A stretch of 64,000 nt of DNA from Closterium sp. NIES-65. Lineage: Eukaryota > Streptophyta > Zygnematophyceae > Desmidiales > Closteriaceae. Of this stretch, positions 9,770-21,764 are shown piece after piece; position 1 is the first letter of the stretch; every line of letters starts with the position of its first letter. Under the pieces are notes generated by a model that saw only the letters and a list, made by a program, of their open reading frames with translations, did no database searches and was not told the origin of the DNA. The position numbers and the translations under genes are program-made. The DNA lies in NCBI GenBank assembly GCA_948144175.1, contig CANXME010002325.1:186001-250000 (forward strand), read 5' to 3'.

Positions 9770-10045
9770 GGACATGGCTTTGCCCAGTGCCCCAAGCGCG
9801 AACAAGGAGCGAACCAGCTCGCGCGCATTGTCAGATTGACCACTTTGCATATTTTAATGCGTGAATGCTTTGCAAATTATGGCACTGCTTGTGGACATGG
9901 AAATGTTTAATGGTTGAAGTTTATAAAGAAAGAAAGAAATAAAAAAAGCAAACAACAAGGAAGAAGAAGAAGAAAGTGGGAGAAGCGGGGAGGGCCTCGC
10001 CATGCTATATATATCCCCTTTGCCCAAAGGGACGTGCTTACGGTA
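9770..10045 (+). other. PAT-like element, remainder of the gag region
   Basis: Continuation of the host PAT-like element between TRIM-1 and Copia-1. The first part belongs to the gag-like gene; from about 9900 the sequence is A-rich and non-coding. Confidence 0.5.
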
Positions 10046-10050
10046 CATAT

Positions 10051-10191
10051 TGTCAAATTATATATATGCTTGTTTAGGTTATCTAGGTTGTATGGGGGTT
10101 AGCACTAGGGGGTACACAAACTTTCTCGATACCCTAGTCTTGTACCCTAGCCTTCACCTAATCCACTCATCCTTGCCTTAGGTTCTTAACA
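10051..10191 (+). repeat. Copia-1 5' LTR
   Basis: Begins TGTCAAATTATATATATG and ends TTAACA; differs at 2 of 141 positions from the 3' copy. Confidence 0.9.
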
Positions 10192-10817
10192 TGGTAACTA
10201 GAGCAGGAGGTCTCTAGGACCTACGAATCGGGCCCACCTAGCTGCCTGCCTTGCCTACTGCTCGCGCGCGCCTCGGCTGCAGCGCGCGTCACTTATTTTT
10301 CCCGCGCTCGCCTCGGTTTCTAGCGCGCGCGTCTCTGTTTTTCAGCGCACGCCACTGCTGCAGAGCCGCGCGCCGGTCCGCGTCGCCCACGCAGCCCACG
10401 TAGAGCCCGCGCGCACCTTACGCCGCCCGCGCGCAGTCTGCTTAGGCCCGTCGCCGCACGCAAACCGCAGCCGCGCGCGCTGCCCGTCACCATGTGCAGC
10501 GAGGAGCCGCGCGCAGCACGTAGCCACGCGCAGCAGAGAGCCACGCGCAGCCCTTAGCCGCACGGAGCCAGCAGCCGCGCGCGCCCTACTCGTGTACTTG
10601 CCTGTGAGGCTCACTGCTGCCGAGCCCGCTGCCTTCGAACTGTACGGCCTGCCACTGTCTAGAGCCCCACCTTAGGAGCTCGGGTGCAGCAAGCTACTGC
10701 CCTGCACGTTGCCTGTACTGCCTACTGTCTACTGCCTCTGTCTTAGCCTGCTGTCTACTGCCTGCTGCCTCGTGTCTACTGCCTACCTGCTTTCTGCTGC
10801 CTTTGCCTACTGTTGTT

Positions 10818-13800
10818 ATGACGACGCCTAATGTTCTCGCGTTCGAACCTGACGGTCGTCCCATAGAGTTCACTGTGTGGCTAGACGACCTGCAAGTGTT
10901 CCTTCTGACAGAGGCCAAAGAGGGCGTTTCATTGTTCGATTACGTGTCTGGCACTGCCGTTGCTCCTGCTGCTGATGCTTCTGCTGTTGATGCTCCTGCT
11001 CTCGAACGCTCGTAGTGGCAGACTCGCGATGCTGCTGCACGCCTAGCTATTAGGAACCATCTGCCGATCACTGAGCGCGCGCATTTCAGCCAGCACAAAA
11101 CTGCTAAGACACTGTATGACGCTGTAGTTGCGCGCTACTCCTCCCTGGCCACTGCAGCCATAGGTCGGCTCATGCTACCCTACCTGTTCCCCGACCTTTC
11201 CTCGTTCACCACTGCTGAGGACCTCATTTATCACCTCCGCGCTTCTGACACTCGCTTTCGTGCCGCCCTCTCAGCCGAGTTCTGCGCCGCAAACCCCCCC
11301 CCCCCCCCCCGATGTACTTCACTCTCTATTTCCTCGTTACGCGCCTCCCTGACACTCTTAGCTCGGTCAGAGACCACTTCCTAGCGCTAGACCCCCCCAC
11401 TCTCACTGTCGATGACTTCGAGAAGCACCTCCTTGCAGTAGAGAAGAACATCCTCGCTGTAGGTGCTGCTCGTGGTACTCCTCGCTCTCCCCTCTTTGAG
11501 GGGTGCTCCCCCTCCCCTCTCACCCCCTCCTACACCTCCGCAGCTGCTGCTCACGACTACCTTGGTGCTGAGGAGGTCGGGGCTGCTTCCGCTCCTAGTG
11601 GGAAGCGTCGCAGCGGCAGGGGCGGCAAGGGTGGCAGGGCAGGTGGGGGCGGCGGTGGAGGTGGCGGTGGTGCAGGCGGCGGGGGCGGTGGAGGTGGTGG
11701 GGGTGGTCGTGGGGGTGGAGGGGGTGGAGGTGGTGGTGGGGGCGGCGGAGGCACTGGGGGCGATGGAGGGGGCAGCAGCGGCGGTGGGGGAGGAGGGAGC
11801 GGTGGTGGCAGTGGTGGTCAGGGCCAGCAGCAGCCGCAGCAGCAGCAGCAGCAGCAGCAGCGTCAGCGCCAGACCCCCACTTCCCAGCAGCTTCTTGGCT
11901 GGTATGCCGGGCGTGGGGCTTCTGGGGGTCCTGGTCGCTGCTCCTATATCATCCGCACAGGTCCCCGCGCTAATCGCCAGTGCACAGGGTTTCACACTGA
12001 GCAGCGTTGCTTCGCTCGACTTAGCGACGCCTGGCGCGCCAAGTTTCCTGATGCTACTGAGTTCCCCAACTGGGCAGACTTGCTCAGGCGTGATGTACCA
12101 ATCTTTGATCTTGACTATGAGACTATTCTAGCTGCTATATATGCATTGTCTGTTAGTGCTGAGGGTGACTGCTACTTGTGTGTGCCGCCGGATCCTGGTA
12201 TAGCCCCAAGTATAGCCCCTGTAGCACTAGGTGCCTATGAGTCTGCTCCCCTTGGTACTGCGCCTGGACAGGCCTTGCACACCTTTACACTTGAATCTGG
12301 TGCTTCCCGCTGTTTCTTTCGCGACAGTATCACAGTCACTCCCCTTCCTGCACCTGTTCCTGTCTCACTGGCTGACCCCTCTGGGGGCCCAGTGCTTGCA
12401 CGGTCTTCCACTGTGCTTCCTTGTCCGGCGGTCCTGTCTGGTGAGCTGTCTGGTCTCCACCTCCCCTCGTTCTCTACAAACTTGGTGAGCATGCTATCCT
12501 CCAGGATGCGGGTGTTGACACCTTCACCCCTGGGCAACAGCGTGTGGCGATCTGCACGTGCTCCCAGACCGGCCGCCACCTGGCCACGTTCACCCGTGCG
12601 CCAGGGTCCAATCTGTACACCCTCACCACTGAGTCCCGCTTCACCCCTTTGTCTCCCCAGCTGCACGCGTCTGCTCAGGTAGCTACCCAGTGTGAGTGTT
12701 GCCGGCTGTCTCACGACACCCTCCTGTGGCACCACCGCCTGGGACACCCCTCCCGGCCTCGCCTTCGTAGCATGCACTCTCGCTTTCTGGTTTCTGGTCT
12801 TCCCAGGTCTCTGCCTGCCCTCCCTCCCTCGCCTGCGCCGCCCTGCATTCCTTGCGTCGAGGGGCGGCAGCGCGCCGCTCCTCACTCCTCCTCGTTCCCT
12901 CCCACAGAGGCTCCACTGCAGACTCTCCACCTGGACGTGTGGGGCCCAGCCCGCATCCGTGGACAGGGCCACGAGCAATACTTCCTGCTGGTTGTCGACG
13001 ACTAGACGCGCTACACCACGGTCTTCCCCTTGCAGCGCAAGGGGGATGTCCCTGATGTTTTGATCCCCTGGATCCGCGCTACTCGTCTCCAGCTCCGCGA
13101 GCGGTTCCAGTCAGACTTTCCTGTCCTGCGTCTGCACTCTGACAGAGGTGGTGAGTTCTCCTCATACCTCTTGGCCGCCTTTTGTGCGGAGCATGGCATC
13201 CGCCAGACTTTCACGTTTCCGGCCTCTCCGCAGCAGAATGGGGTTGCTGAGCGCCGCATTGGCTTAGTCATGGAGGTCGCTCGTACCTCCATGTTCCATG
13301 CGGCTGCCCCCCATTTTCTGTGGCCGTTTGCGGTCCGGTACGCCGCGCATCAGCTCAACCTTTGGCCCCGTGTCTCCTTGCCGGAGACCTCGCCCACACT
13401 GCTGTGGATGGGGAAGGTTGGCGACGCGTCGCGTTTCCGGGTCTGGGGTGCTCGTGCCTTTGTTCGCGATACCACCGCGGACAAGCTCTCCCCTCGCGCC
13501 ATTCCTTGCGTCTTCTTGGCTTCGTCCCTGACGCGCCTGGCTGGCAGTTTTACGACCCCGCCTCGCGCCGTGTCTTTGCGTCACAGGACGTCACCTTTGA
13601 CGAGTCGGTCCCCTTCTACCGCCTCTTCCCCTACCGCACTGCTCCTTGCCCTCTCCCGCCGCTCTTTCTTGCCCCAGGTCCTCCCCAGGTAGACCCCCTC
13701 CCCGCGCCAGGTCCTGCTCCTTCAGGTGTTTCTCAGGTAGACCCTCCTGTCCCTGCGCCTGTTGAGGTCACTGGTGACTCCGGTCCTGCTGGTGGTGGTG

Positions 13801-16800
13801 CTGTCCCTGGGGGTGCGGAGCTTGGGGGTTTGCAGCGTGGGGGTGCTGAGTCTGGGGGCACTGGGCGTGAGGGGCCTGAGGGTACGGAGCCTGGGGGTGC
13901 TGAGCCTGCGCGTGAGGAGCCTGGAGGTCCTGCGTCTGGGGGTGCTGCGTCTGGGGGTGCTGAGTCTAGGGGTGCCGAGCCTTCGTGTGCGGAGCCTGGG
14001 GGTGCTGAGTCTGGTGGTGAGTCGCCTGAGGGTCCTGAGACTGCTGTTACGCGGTCTCCTTGGAGTAGCCGTCTTCGTCCGCGTGTGCCTCTCACCTCCC
14101 AGCAGCTGCACGACTGGTACGGTCGCCGTCACCGTCGCGCTTCTGCACCTCAGGGCTCTACTGCTGGGGGTTCTTCTGCTGGCGTCACTGGAGCTGGGAG
14201 TGGTGCTGGTCCTTTGCCTCCTGGAGGTGCTAGTGTCGCTGGACCCGGAGGTGCTCATACTGGGAGTGCTGGAGCTGCTGGGGCTGACGGTGGCACTGCG
14301 GTTGGAGACCCTGGGACTGGAGGTGCCGGAGCTGTTGAGGGTACTTGAGCTGCTGGTTGAGCTGGAGCTGCTGGGGGTACTGGAGCTGCTGGAGGAGCTG
14401 GAGCTGCTGCGGGTGCTGGAGCTGCTGAGGGTGCTGGAGCTGCTGGTGCTGGTGGCACTGCACAGCCGCGCCTGTTCTTTTCTCCGCCGTCTCCGTCGTC
14501 TCTGCCCCCGCCTGGCTCCATGCTTCGCCAGGTTCTTAGCCTCCCGTCGTCTACTGGTCTTCCATTACAGCCTGGCTCACCTCTGCCTGCTCCTTCTCCT
14601 TACGCAGAGCAGACGGGGGGCCTTGCTGAGCGTCGTGAGCCTGCTTCGCGTCCTGTCTCACCTGTCCTTTCCGGTCGTTCCAGTCGTCGTGTTCCTCGTC
14701 AGTGTCAGCCGCGTGTCCCCGACCCTTCCCTTGTCATCCGTCGTCCTTCCTCTCCGCCGCCACGTGTTCACCTGCCGTCTCCGCCTGCGTCCTCTCTACC
14801 TGTCGTTGCTGACCCTGAGTCTGACCGGTTTCGTGCTGAGCACCCTACTGTCACGCGTCTGCTAGCCACTGTTATCGCCGACCCGTCGTTTGAGTCTGCT
14901 TCTGCGTCTGCCTTAGTCGCTAAGCTTGTCGACTTTGCTGCTCACTGTCGTCTAGACTACGCCGCTAGTCTTGTTGCTGAGTCTGAGTCTGTCTGTCCTC
15001 CGTCCGTCGGTGGTGAGTGTGCTCTTGGCATGGACGTCCTTGAGGACAGGCAGGAGGACCTTGAGTGTCTTGCAGCCGCTGCGCCTCATCTCGTGTCCAT
15101 GCTGCTTGCCCCTGAGGGAGACCCAGATGCTCCAGACATCCCGACCCCGCGCTCTTACGCTGAGGCGATCGCGGGTGAGTACTCCTCTCAGTGGCAGTCA
15201 GCCATGGATGCAGAGATGGCATCCTGGAAGTCCACTGGCACTTGCGTCGACGAGGTTCCCCCTCCTGGGGCGAACATCGTCAGTGGCATGTGGATTTTCA
15301 GGGTGAAGCGGCCGCCGGGTTCTCCACCTGTCTTCAAGGCTCCTTACGTTGCTCGAGGTTTCAGTCAGCAAGAAGGAGTTGAATTCTTCCAGACCTTCTC
15401 CCCCACCCCGAAGATGACCAATCTTCGGGTGCTGCTGCACGTTGCCGCTCAGCGTGACTACGAGCTTCACTCTCTTGACTTCAGCACAGCTTTCTTACAG
15501 GGCAGCTTGCACGAGGAGATCTGGCTGCGCCGTCCACCTGGCTTCACTGGGTCGTTCCCTCTTGGTACCCAGTGGAGCCTCCGACGGCCAGTCTACGGTC
15601 TCCGCCAGGCGCCACGTGAGTGGCACGACACACTGAGGACGACTCTTGCGGCTCTTGGGTTTGCCCCGTCGACTGCTGACCCGTCGCTGTTTCTGCGCAC
15701 TGACACCTCGCTGCCGCCGTTCTACATCCTCGTGTACGTCGACAACTTGGTCTTTGCCACTGTTGACACTGAGGCGCTCGCCCTGGTGAAGTCGGAGCTG
15801 CAGAAGAGACACACGTGCACAGACCTGGGTGAGCTGACAAGCTATCTTGGCTTGCGGATCACCCGGGACAGAGAACGCCGCACCATCACACTGACTCAGT
15901 CACACATGGTGTAGCAGGTCCTTTAGCGCTTCCGCTTCACCTGGTCCTCAGCACAGGCCACTCCTCTGGCTACAGGTCACTCGCTCTCAGCTCCGCCTTT
16001 GGACGAGTCCGTAGAGCAGAGTGGTCCTTACCCAGAGCTAGTGGGCTGCCTCATGTACCTGATGACCTGCACTCGTCCTGACCTTGCGTACCCTCTTGGC
16101 CTTCTGGCTCGCTACGTGGCTCCTGGTCGGCACCGAAAAATGCACATGGATGCTGCTAAGAGGGTACTACGCTACTTGTGCAGTACATCGGGCATGGGGC
16201 TCGTGCTTGGAGGACGGGGTGACGTTGTCCTCACTGGTCACTCGGACGCCTCTTGGGTCGACGACCAGGCTACGCAGCGGTCGTCACAGGGTTACACCTT
16301 TAGCCTTGGTTCTGGCTCAGTTTCCTGGCGTTCTACACGTTCGTCTTCAGTTCTCGGCTCCAGCTGTGAGGCCGAGATCTACGCCACAGCCATGGCTGCA
16401 CAGGAGTTACGCTGGCTCAGGTACCTGCTGAGCGACTTGGGAGAGCGGCCTCGTTCTCCTCCAGTTCTGTACGCCGACAACAAGGCCGCCATTGCCTTGT
16501 GTCAGGAGCACAGACTGGAGCACAGAACGAAGCACATCGCTCTGCGTTACTTCCTTGCTCGAGAGCTGCAGCAGCGTGGCCAGCTTCGTCTTGCTTACGT
16601 GGCCACTCAGGCCAACACTGCTGATATATTCACCAAGGCGCTTCCGCCTGGTGATCATCAGCGTTTCTGCACCTTGTTAGGCTACGCAGCGGTCGTCACA
16701 GGGTTACACCTTTAGCCTTGGTTCTGGCTCAGTTTCCTGGCGTTCAACACGTTCGTCTTCAGTTCTCGGCTCCAGCTGTGAGGCCGAGATCTACGCCACA

Positions 16801-17124
16801 GCCATGGCTGCACAGGAGTTACGCTGGCTCAGGTACCTGCTGAGCGACTTGGGAGAGCGGCCTCGTTCTCCTCCAGCTCTGTACGCCGACAACAAGGCCG
16901 CCATTGCCTTGTGTGAGGAGCACAGACTGGAGCATAGAACGAAGCACATCGCTCTGCGTTACTTCCTTGCTCGAGAGCTGCAGCAGCGTGGCCAGCTTCG
17001 TCTTGCTTACGTGGCCACTCGGGCCAACACTGCTGATATATTCACCAAGGCGCTTCCGCCTGGTGATCATCAGCGTTTCTGCACCTTGTTAGGCCTAGTG
17101 CCCCCACTTCCTCACTTGCTGTAG
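10818..17124 (+). pseudogene. Copia-1 gag-pol region (fossil)
   Basis: Gag starts at an ATG at 10818 (LAFEPDGRPIEF). It contains a poly-Gly tract (about 11640-11820), a Gln run and a Cys/His motif of C-x13-C-x3-H-x4-C form near 11940. Integrase (LRLHSDRGGEFS near 13130), RT and RNase H follow in standard Copia order. Not functional: several breaks. Confidence 0.85.
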
Positions 17125-17307
17125 GCTTTGTTTGTACTATGATCTATATATATATCTCTGCATGTGAACTGTCCTTGTGGTCTTTTACTTGTGCTCAGAC
17201 TGCGTGGTGACGTTGTGATCCACCCTGAGCTGTGTTTTGTTTCTTCTCTTGACTGGTCTTGTGACCGTTGCTTGTTGTGGCTATCCCCCATTTCGCCTAT
17301 GGGGGTG

Positions 17308-17448
17308 TGTCAAATTATATATATGCTTGTTTAGGTTATCTAGGCTGTATGGGGGTTAGCACTAGGGGGTACACAAACTTTCTCGATACCCTAGTCTTGT
17401 ACCCTAGCCTTCACCTAATCCACTCATCCTTGCCTTAGGCTCTTAACA
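17308..17448 (+). repeat. Copia-1 3' LTR
   Basis: Preceded by a GCCTATGGGGG polypurine-type tract; 139 of 141 positions match the 5' copy. Confidence 0.9.
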
Positions 17449-17453
17449 CATAT

Positions 17454-19239
17454 ATGTCTATTTACGTTTCATTACGACCTCCCACCCTCCAGGGACGCTA
17501 ATCCACTCCGTGCCACCACTCCCAACTCAAGATATTATGCGCGGACGATTACGAGGATGCGTGGCTTGGTGGTCCACGTGGTGTGACAGCAGGTTTATTC
17601 TTTCCATAATTTCGCGCGGGTACCAGTTACCATGGGTGGACAACGAGCCCACACCCCGACGCGCACCCAACCACCCCGGCGTGGCCCAGCATATAGCTTT
17701 CACGAGAGAGGCAATTGCCGAGCTCGTATCCACCGGCGCTGCACGCGTTATCTCGTCCCACACAGTAAATACATGCTCTAGTCCGCTGAACGTGGTTGTA
17801 CAACCGACCAAGAAGCGGCTCATTCTTGACCTAAGGCACGTGAATAGTTTCTTACGTACATCTAAATTTCGCTATGAGGGACTTAACCGTATCCCTGATC
17901 TCGTCCAGCAGGGTGACTGGCTATTTACAATTGACCTCAAATCCGGATATCATCATGTCGACATTCATCCAAGATTTTGGCGCTTTCTGGGTTTCTCCTT
18001 TCAGGGTGTAGAATATCAGTTTCTCTCCCTCCCGTTTGGACTCGCGACCGCACCCTTTGTGTTCACTCAGCTCATCAAGCAGCTGGCCAAACGGTGGCGA
18101 AGCCGAGGCATTCGAGTAATTCCCTACGTAGACGATATCCTCGTTATCAGCGCGACACATGCTAGTGCACTGCAATCTCGGGACACCATTCTACAAGATC
18201 TCTGACATGCAGGATTTCTTATCTATATGAAAAAGTCTCAGCTTGAGCCAGTGCAACGCCTCAAGTTCCTCGGCCTGCTCCTGAACACCAACGAGCTGTC
18301 TTTTTTTGTGGACCCGACACGACGCGCACGCCTTCTGGAGGAAATGCGCGTGACATGCTCGGAAGGCAGCAGCGGGCACCTCGCCCCAGCTCGTCGCCTT
18401 GCGCGTGTAACAGGAATGCTGGCATCCATGTCGCTAGCACTCGGAACCGTGGCCCGCGCGTTCTCCCATAATCTGCTCACGCAAATAGCGGAATGCCCGT
18501 CTTGGAGTCATAAGATTCTCCTCTCCGATAGCTCGGCGGACGAGCTCCGGTTCTGGATGGCGCGATTTGATGAGTTCAATGGCTCTCGATTTCATAACCC
18601 CCACACATACGAGGCGGTCATCTACGTTGACGCTAGTGACATATCTTGGGGAGCCGTGCTTTCAGATCTCAAAACTCGTGTGCAGCCGATTTCTGCTCCG
18701 ATGCCCCATGCCCTGTCCGCTACCTCTAGCACACTCCGGGAAATGACAGTCATTCTTTGGGCACTCACATCTTTTGCGCCATGCATCCGAGACCAGCACG
18801 TTCTACTACGCAGCGACAGCCAAGCTGCCTATTACATCCTGCGGAAAGGGGGCTCTCGACGTCTCGAGATTACTCTTGTCTGTCGCGCTATCATTCAGCT
18901 CTGCGTCAGCTATTGCATCCGCCTGACAGTTCAGTGGATTCCTCGCGAGCTTAATACAGAGGCTGATGACTTATCCAAGGTCATCCACTACGACGATTAC
19001 TCGCTCCTCCCCCCTTGGTTTCGACTTGTCGATCGACGATGGGGACCCCATACAATAGACCTGTTCGCGACATCCACCAACCACCACGTGCCCCGTTTTT
19101 GTACGCCCGACTTCCACCCCCGTGCTGTGGTGCACGATGCCTTTTCTATCAGTTGGCATGCGGAGAATGCATACGCGTTTCCTCCGCCTTCATTGATCCC
19201 AGCGGTCATCACGCACGCACGACGTTCGCGTGCTCGGCT
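17454..19239 (+). pseudogene. Reverse transcriptase and RNase H of the PAT-like element
   Basis: RT of DIRS type: SSPLNVVVQP, LILDLRHVN, FTIDLKSGYHHVDIHP, then PYVDDILVIS (about 18120-18150) as the catalytic motif. RNase H follows with VIYVDASDISWGAVL and LLRSDSQAAYY, then the TIDLFAT block usual downstream of RNase H in DIRS-order elements. Recognition of the order is firm from these motifs plus the recombinase further on. Broken, at least one break; TRIM-2 interrupts its 3' side. Confidence 0.85.
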
Positions 19240-19244
19240 AACAC

Positions 19245-19589
19245 TGTCAGAGGTCCACTGGTGATCCCCGATTGATCCTAGGGGAGGGTTACAGGCACGT
19301 TGGCCTGGGGGGTTATGGGCGCACTGACCCGCTACTTAACAAGCCCTTTTATCCCAATGGTCTAATGGTTGGGATTCTGACATGGTATCAGAGCGAAGGT
19401 CTCGGGTTCGAATCCCAGTGTGTGCACCTCGGGCATCCCAGTGCGGGGGGGTGTCAGAGGTCCACTGGTGATCCCCGATTGATCCTAGGGGAGGGTTACA
19501 GGCACGTTGGCCTGGGGGGTTATGGGCGCACTGACCCGCTACTTAACAAGCCCTTTTATCCCAATGGTCTAATGGTTGGGATTCTGACA
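19245..19589 (+). mobile_element. TRIM-2, miniature LTR retrotransposon
   Basis: LTRs 19245-19382 and 19452-19589 (138 bp, identical), interior of 69 bp opening with TGGTATCAGAGC, target duplication AACAC at 19240-19244 and 19590-19594. Same family as TRIM-1 but with a diverged LTR. Whole-looking, non-coding, and young by its identical LTRs. Confidence 0.9.
19358..19415 (+). promoter_or_regulatory. tRNA-like Pol III promoter in TRIM-2
   Basis: A-box-like TGGTCTAATGG (19358-19368) and exact B box GGTTCGAATCC (19405-19415), 47 bases apart, at the same LTR/interior positions as in TRIM-1. Confidence 0.6.
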
Positions 19590-19594
19590 AACAC

Positions 19595-19902
19595 TCCTTG
19601 TCCCCCGCTGGCCAAGCGCCTTCTGGTGGCCCATTCTATACCCGAAGGGTACTTCGCATGCCTCTTTCGTATTAGATCACATAACACTCCCCCTAGGTGC
19701 TGACTGTCTGGCACTCGGTAGTGACATGCATGCGTTTAGTGGATCAGGGCTACCTAACTCCCCACTCATTGTTCTTCGAATGGAATTTTCCTGTACATGA
19801 ATATTTTATGTGTGGCAGAATCCAATATTTGTCGACTTATTATGGACCTCCTCATGCTCACTGTGGACCTTCGTGCCCAATCCACCATCCGCACGTACGA
19901 AC
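19595..19902 (+). other. PAT-like element between RNase H and recombinase
   Basis: Part of the PAT-like element between TRIM-2 and Copia-2. It contains the tail of the RT/RNase H polypeptide region and the lead-in to the recombinase gene, which resumes at 48349. Confidence 0.5.
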
Positions 19903-19907
19903 CATAC

Positions 19908-20033
19908 TGTCAAACATTATATATGTTGTTGTAGTTGTTTAGGCCACAGTGGGTTAGACTATAGGGGGTCCACATTCCTAGGTTTTCATACTTGTACTCA
20001 TTTCACTGTTAGTTCATCCATTCTTGTTCAACA
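19908..20033 (+). repeat. Copia-2 5' LTR
   Basis: Begins TGTCAAACATTATATATG and ends GTTCAACA; 122 of 126 positions match the 3' copy. Confidence 0.9.
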
Positions 20034-20079
20034 TGGTATAGAGCAGGTCCTTCCTAGGACCGATTTTTTTTAGGGCCCA

Positions 20080-20463
20080 CCACTACCTACCTACCTACCT
20101 ACCTGCGCCCTAGGGCGCCTCGGCTTTCACGCCCCTAGAGGCCCCGTCGGCCCCGCGCTCTCGCACCTAGAGACCTAGGTCGGCCCCGCGCTCGCTTTTA
20201 GAGGCCCCGAATCGGCCCCGCGCTTACCCCTAGAGGCCCGCGTCGGCCCCGCGCTCGTCCTTAACGGCCCCGAATCGGCCCCGCGCTTACCCCTAGAGGC
20301 CCGCGTTGGCCCCGCGCTCGTCCCTTCCGGCCCCGATCGGCCCCGCGCTCGTCCCTCACGGCCCCGATAGGCCCCGCGCTCGCCCTTAGAGGCCCACGTC
20401 GGCCCCGCGCTCGTCCCTTACGGCCCCGATCGGCCCCGCGCTCGTCCCTCACGGCCCCGATAG
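20080..20463 (+). repeat. GC-rich minisatellite in the Copia-2 leader (first part)
   Basis: Imperfect repeats around GGCCCCGCGCTCG and CGGCCCCGAT with a unit of roughly 30-40 bp, between primer site and gag. The array is cut by Copia-5 and resumes at 28178. Confidence 0.7.
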
Positions 20464-21635
20464 TGCGGAGATAACTGCAGCAACGGGAGCTAGGCTACGG
20501 GCTAGGCACGTGTGCTCGTGTGATCTCTGCGTTCTCTGTTCCTTAGTCGTTTTCCTTGTGCGCACACTACTTGCTAGTTCACGGGGAAAATTGGCAAGAG
20601 TTTCACTAGGAAAAGTTCAGAACAATTGGTACAATGAAGTTGGCAATGCAAGACTACATCAGAGCAAGCATTCAGGTCGGCCAACTGCCAGCGCAGCTTG
20701 GTCGACCGCGTTCCAGCACGACTTCGTCGACCGCGCTCCAGCAAGGCAAGGTCGACGGCGTGCCAACGTCGCAGGTTGACGGCGTGACAGCGTTGCTCAC
20801 GCAGGACAGCAGTGCACCCTGCTTCGCAGTTATGCGCAGATGATTGGCGCGCAGAGTCTTGTCACCTGCACAGCGCACACACCACGTCAACCTCGAGCTG
20901 ACGACTGCCTCTGATCCGCCACGACGACCTCGGGATACCACCACCGAGGTCGGGCTCGCCAACTTCGCCTGGGCGACCGTCGCACTCCTCCGCAGCACTT
21001 CGTCACCCAGGTAACCTGGTCGACCAGGCAACCACGTCGACCAGCAGCTCCCGTACGTGCCCGTCGACCTCCCAAGTCGACGACCACCTCCACGTCGACC
21101 TCACCAGGTCGACGACACCATCGGTCGACCTCCTCCAGGTCGACATCCCCTCTGGTCGACCAGCTCCACGTCGACCAGCACTCCTGGTCGACCTGCTCCT
21201 CGTCGACCAGCACAGTCGTCGGCCGACCACCCACGTCGGCCACCCGAAGCTGGCGTCACGAAGTTGATGCCCCGCTACTCGACGCCCAACTGCTCGGCGT
21301 CCTGAGTCGAGGTCGACGTCGGCCCCTCCTTCGTCGACCACCAGGTCCAGTCGACCACTAACAGGTCGACCAGCAGTCCGTTAGCCGACTGCCGAAGTCG
21401 GCTTCCCCAAGTTGACGTCACCAAGTTGACGTCCTCCGCAGGTCGACACCCAAGTCGACCTCCCTGAAGTCGGCGCCACCCTGAAGTCGGCGCCCGTGCA
21501 GTGGTCCCCCGTGCAGGTCGACCTCCTCGTCGACCAGCTCACCCACTGCTACAGGTCGGCTGCTCCCCTCACACCCGACCACGAAGTCGGCTCCGCCCAA
21601 GCGAGGACGGGGCCAATACACAACTCCCGTTGACA
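20464..21635 (-). repeat. Copia-5 3' LTR, dense in GTCGAC palindromes
   Basis: About two dozen GTCGAC hexamers lie between 20700 and 21540, many in the form TGGTCGACCA or CACGTCGACC, plus many GTCGGC. Confidence 0.9.
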
Positions 21636-21764
21636 CTCCCCTGCCGCGTTCACGCTTGGGCCCCCAAGTCCACTCGGCAGTACTCCTCAGAGAATAGCTC
21701 GTCGACGTGCACCCAACACACAGCACGTCGTCCACCGCACCAGCCATGCAAGAGGGCATGGCAC

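Larger units (their letters stand above)
10051..17448 (+). mobile_element. Copia-1 LTR retrotransposon
   Basis: LTRs 10051-10191 and 17308-17448 (141 bp, 2 differences), target duplication CATAT at 10046-10050 and 17449-17453. A primer-site-like TGGTAACTAGAGC follows the 5' LTR. Parts in order: leader, gag with poly-Gly linker, protease, integrase, Gly/Glu/Pro repeat linker, RT, RNase H. An internal tandem duplication lies toward the RNase H end. Broken, several breaks. Inserted in the PAT-like element between gag and RT. Confidence 0.9.

Noticed and set aside
11557-11754. Proline-rich frames opposite the poly-Gly gag tracts (also 38261-38818 and 58623-59243)
   Set aside because: They are the antisense of GGN codon runs in Copia gag and have no independent support.
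17308-17448. Direct repeats 10051-10191/17308-17448 as ends of the PAT-like element
   Set aside because: They have TG...CA ends, CATAT duplications and a primer site, so they are Copia-1 LTRs; the PAT-like ends are the A and B repeats.
20100-20463. Telomere-like or rDNA-like repeats
   Set aside because: The units do not match telomeric or ribosomal sequence and sit in a Copia leader.
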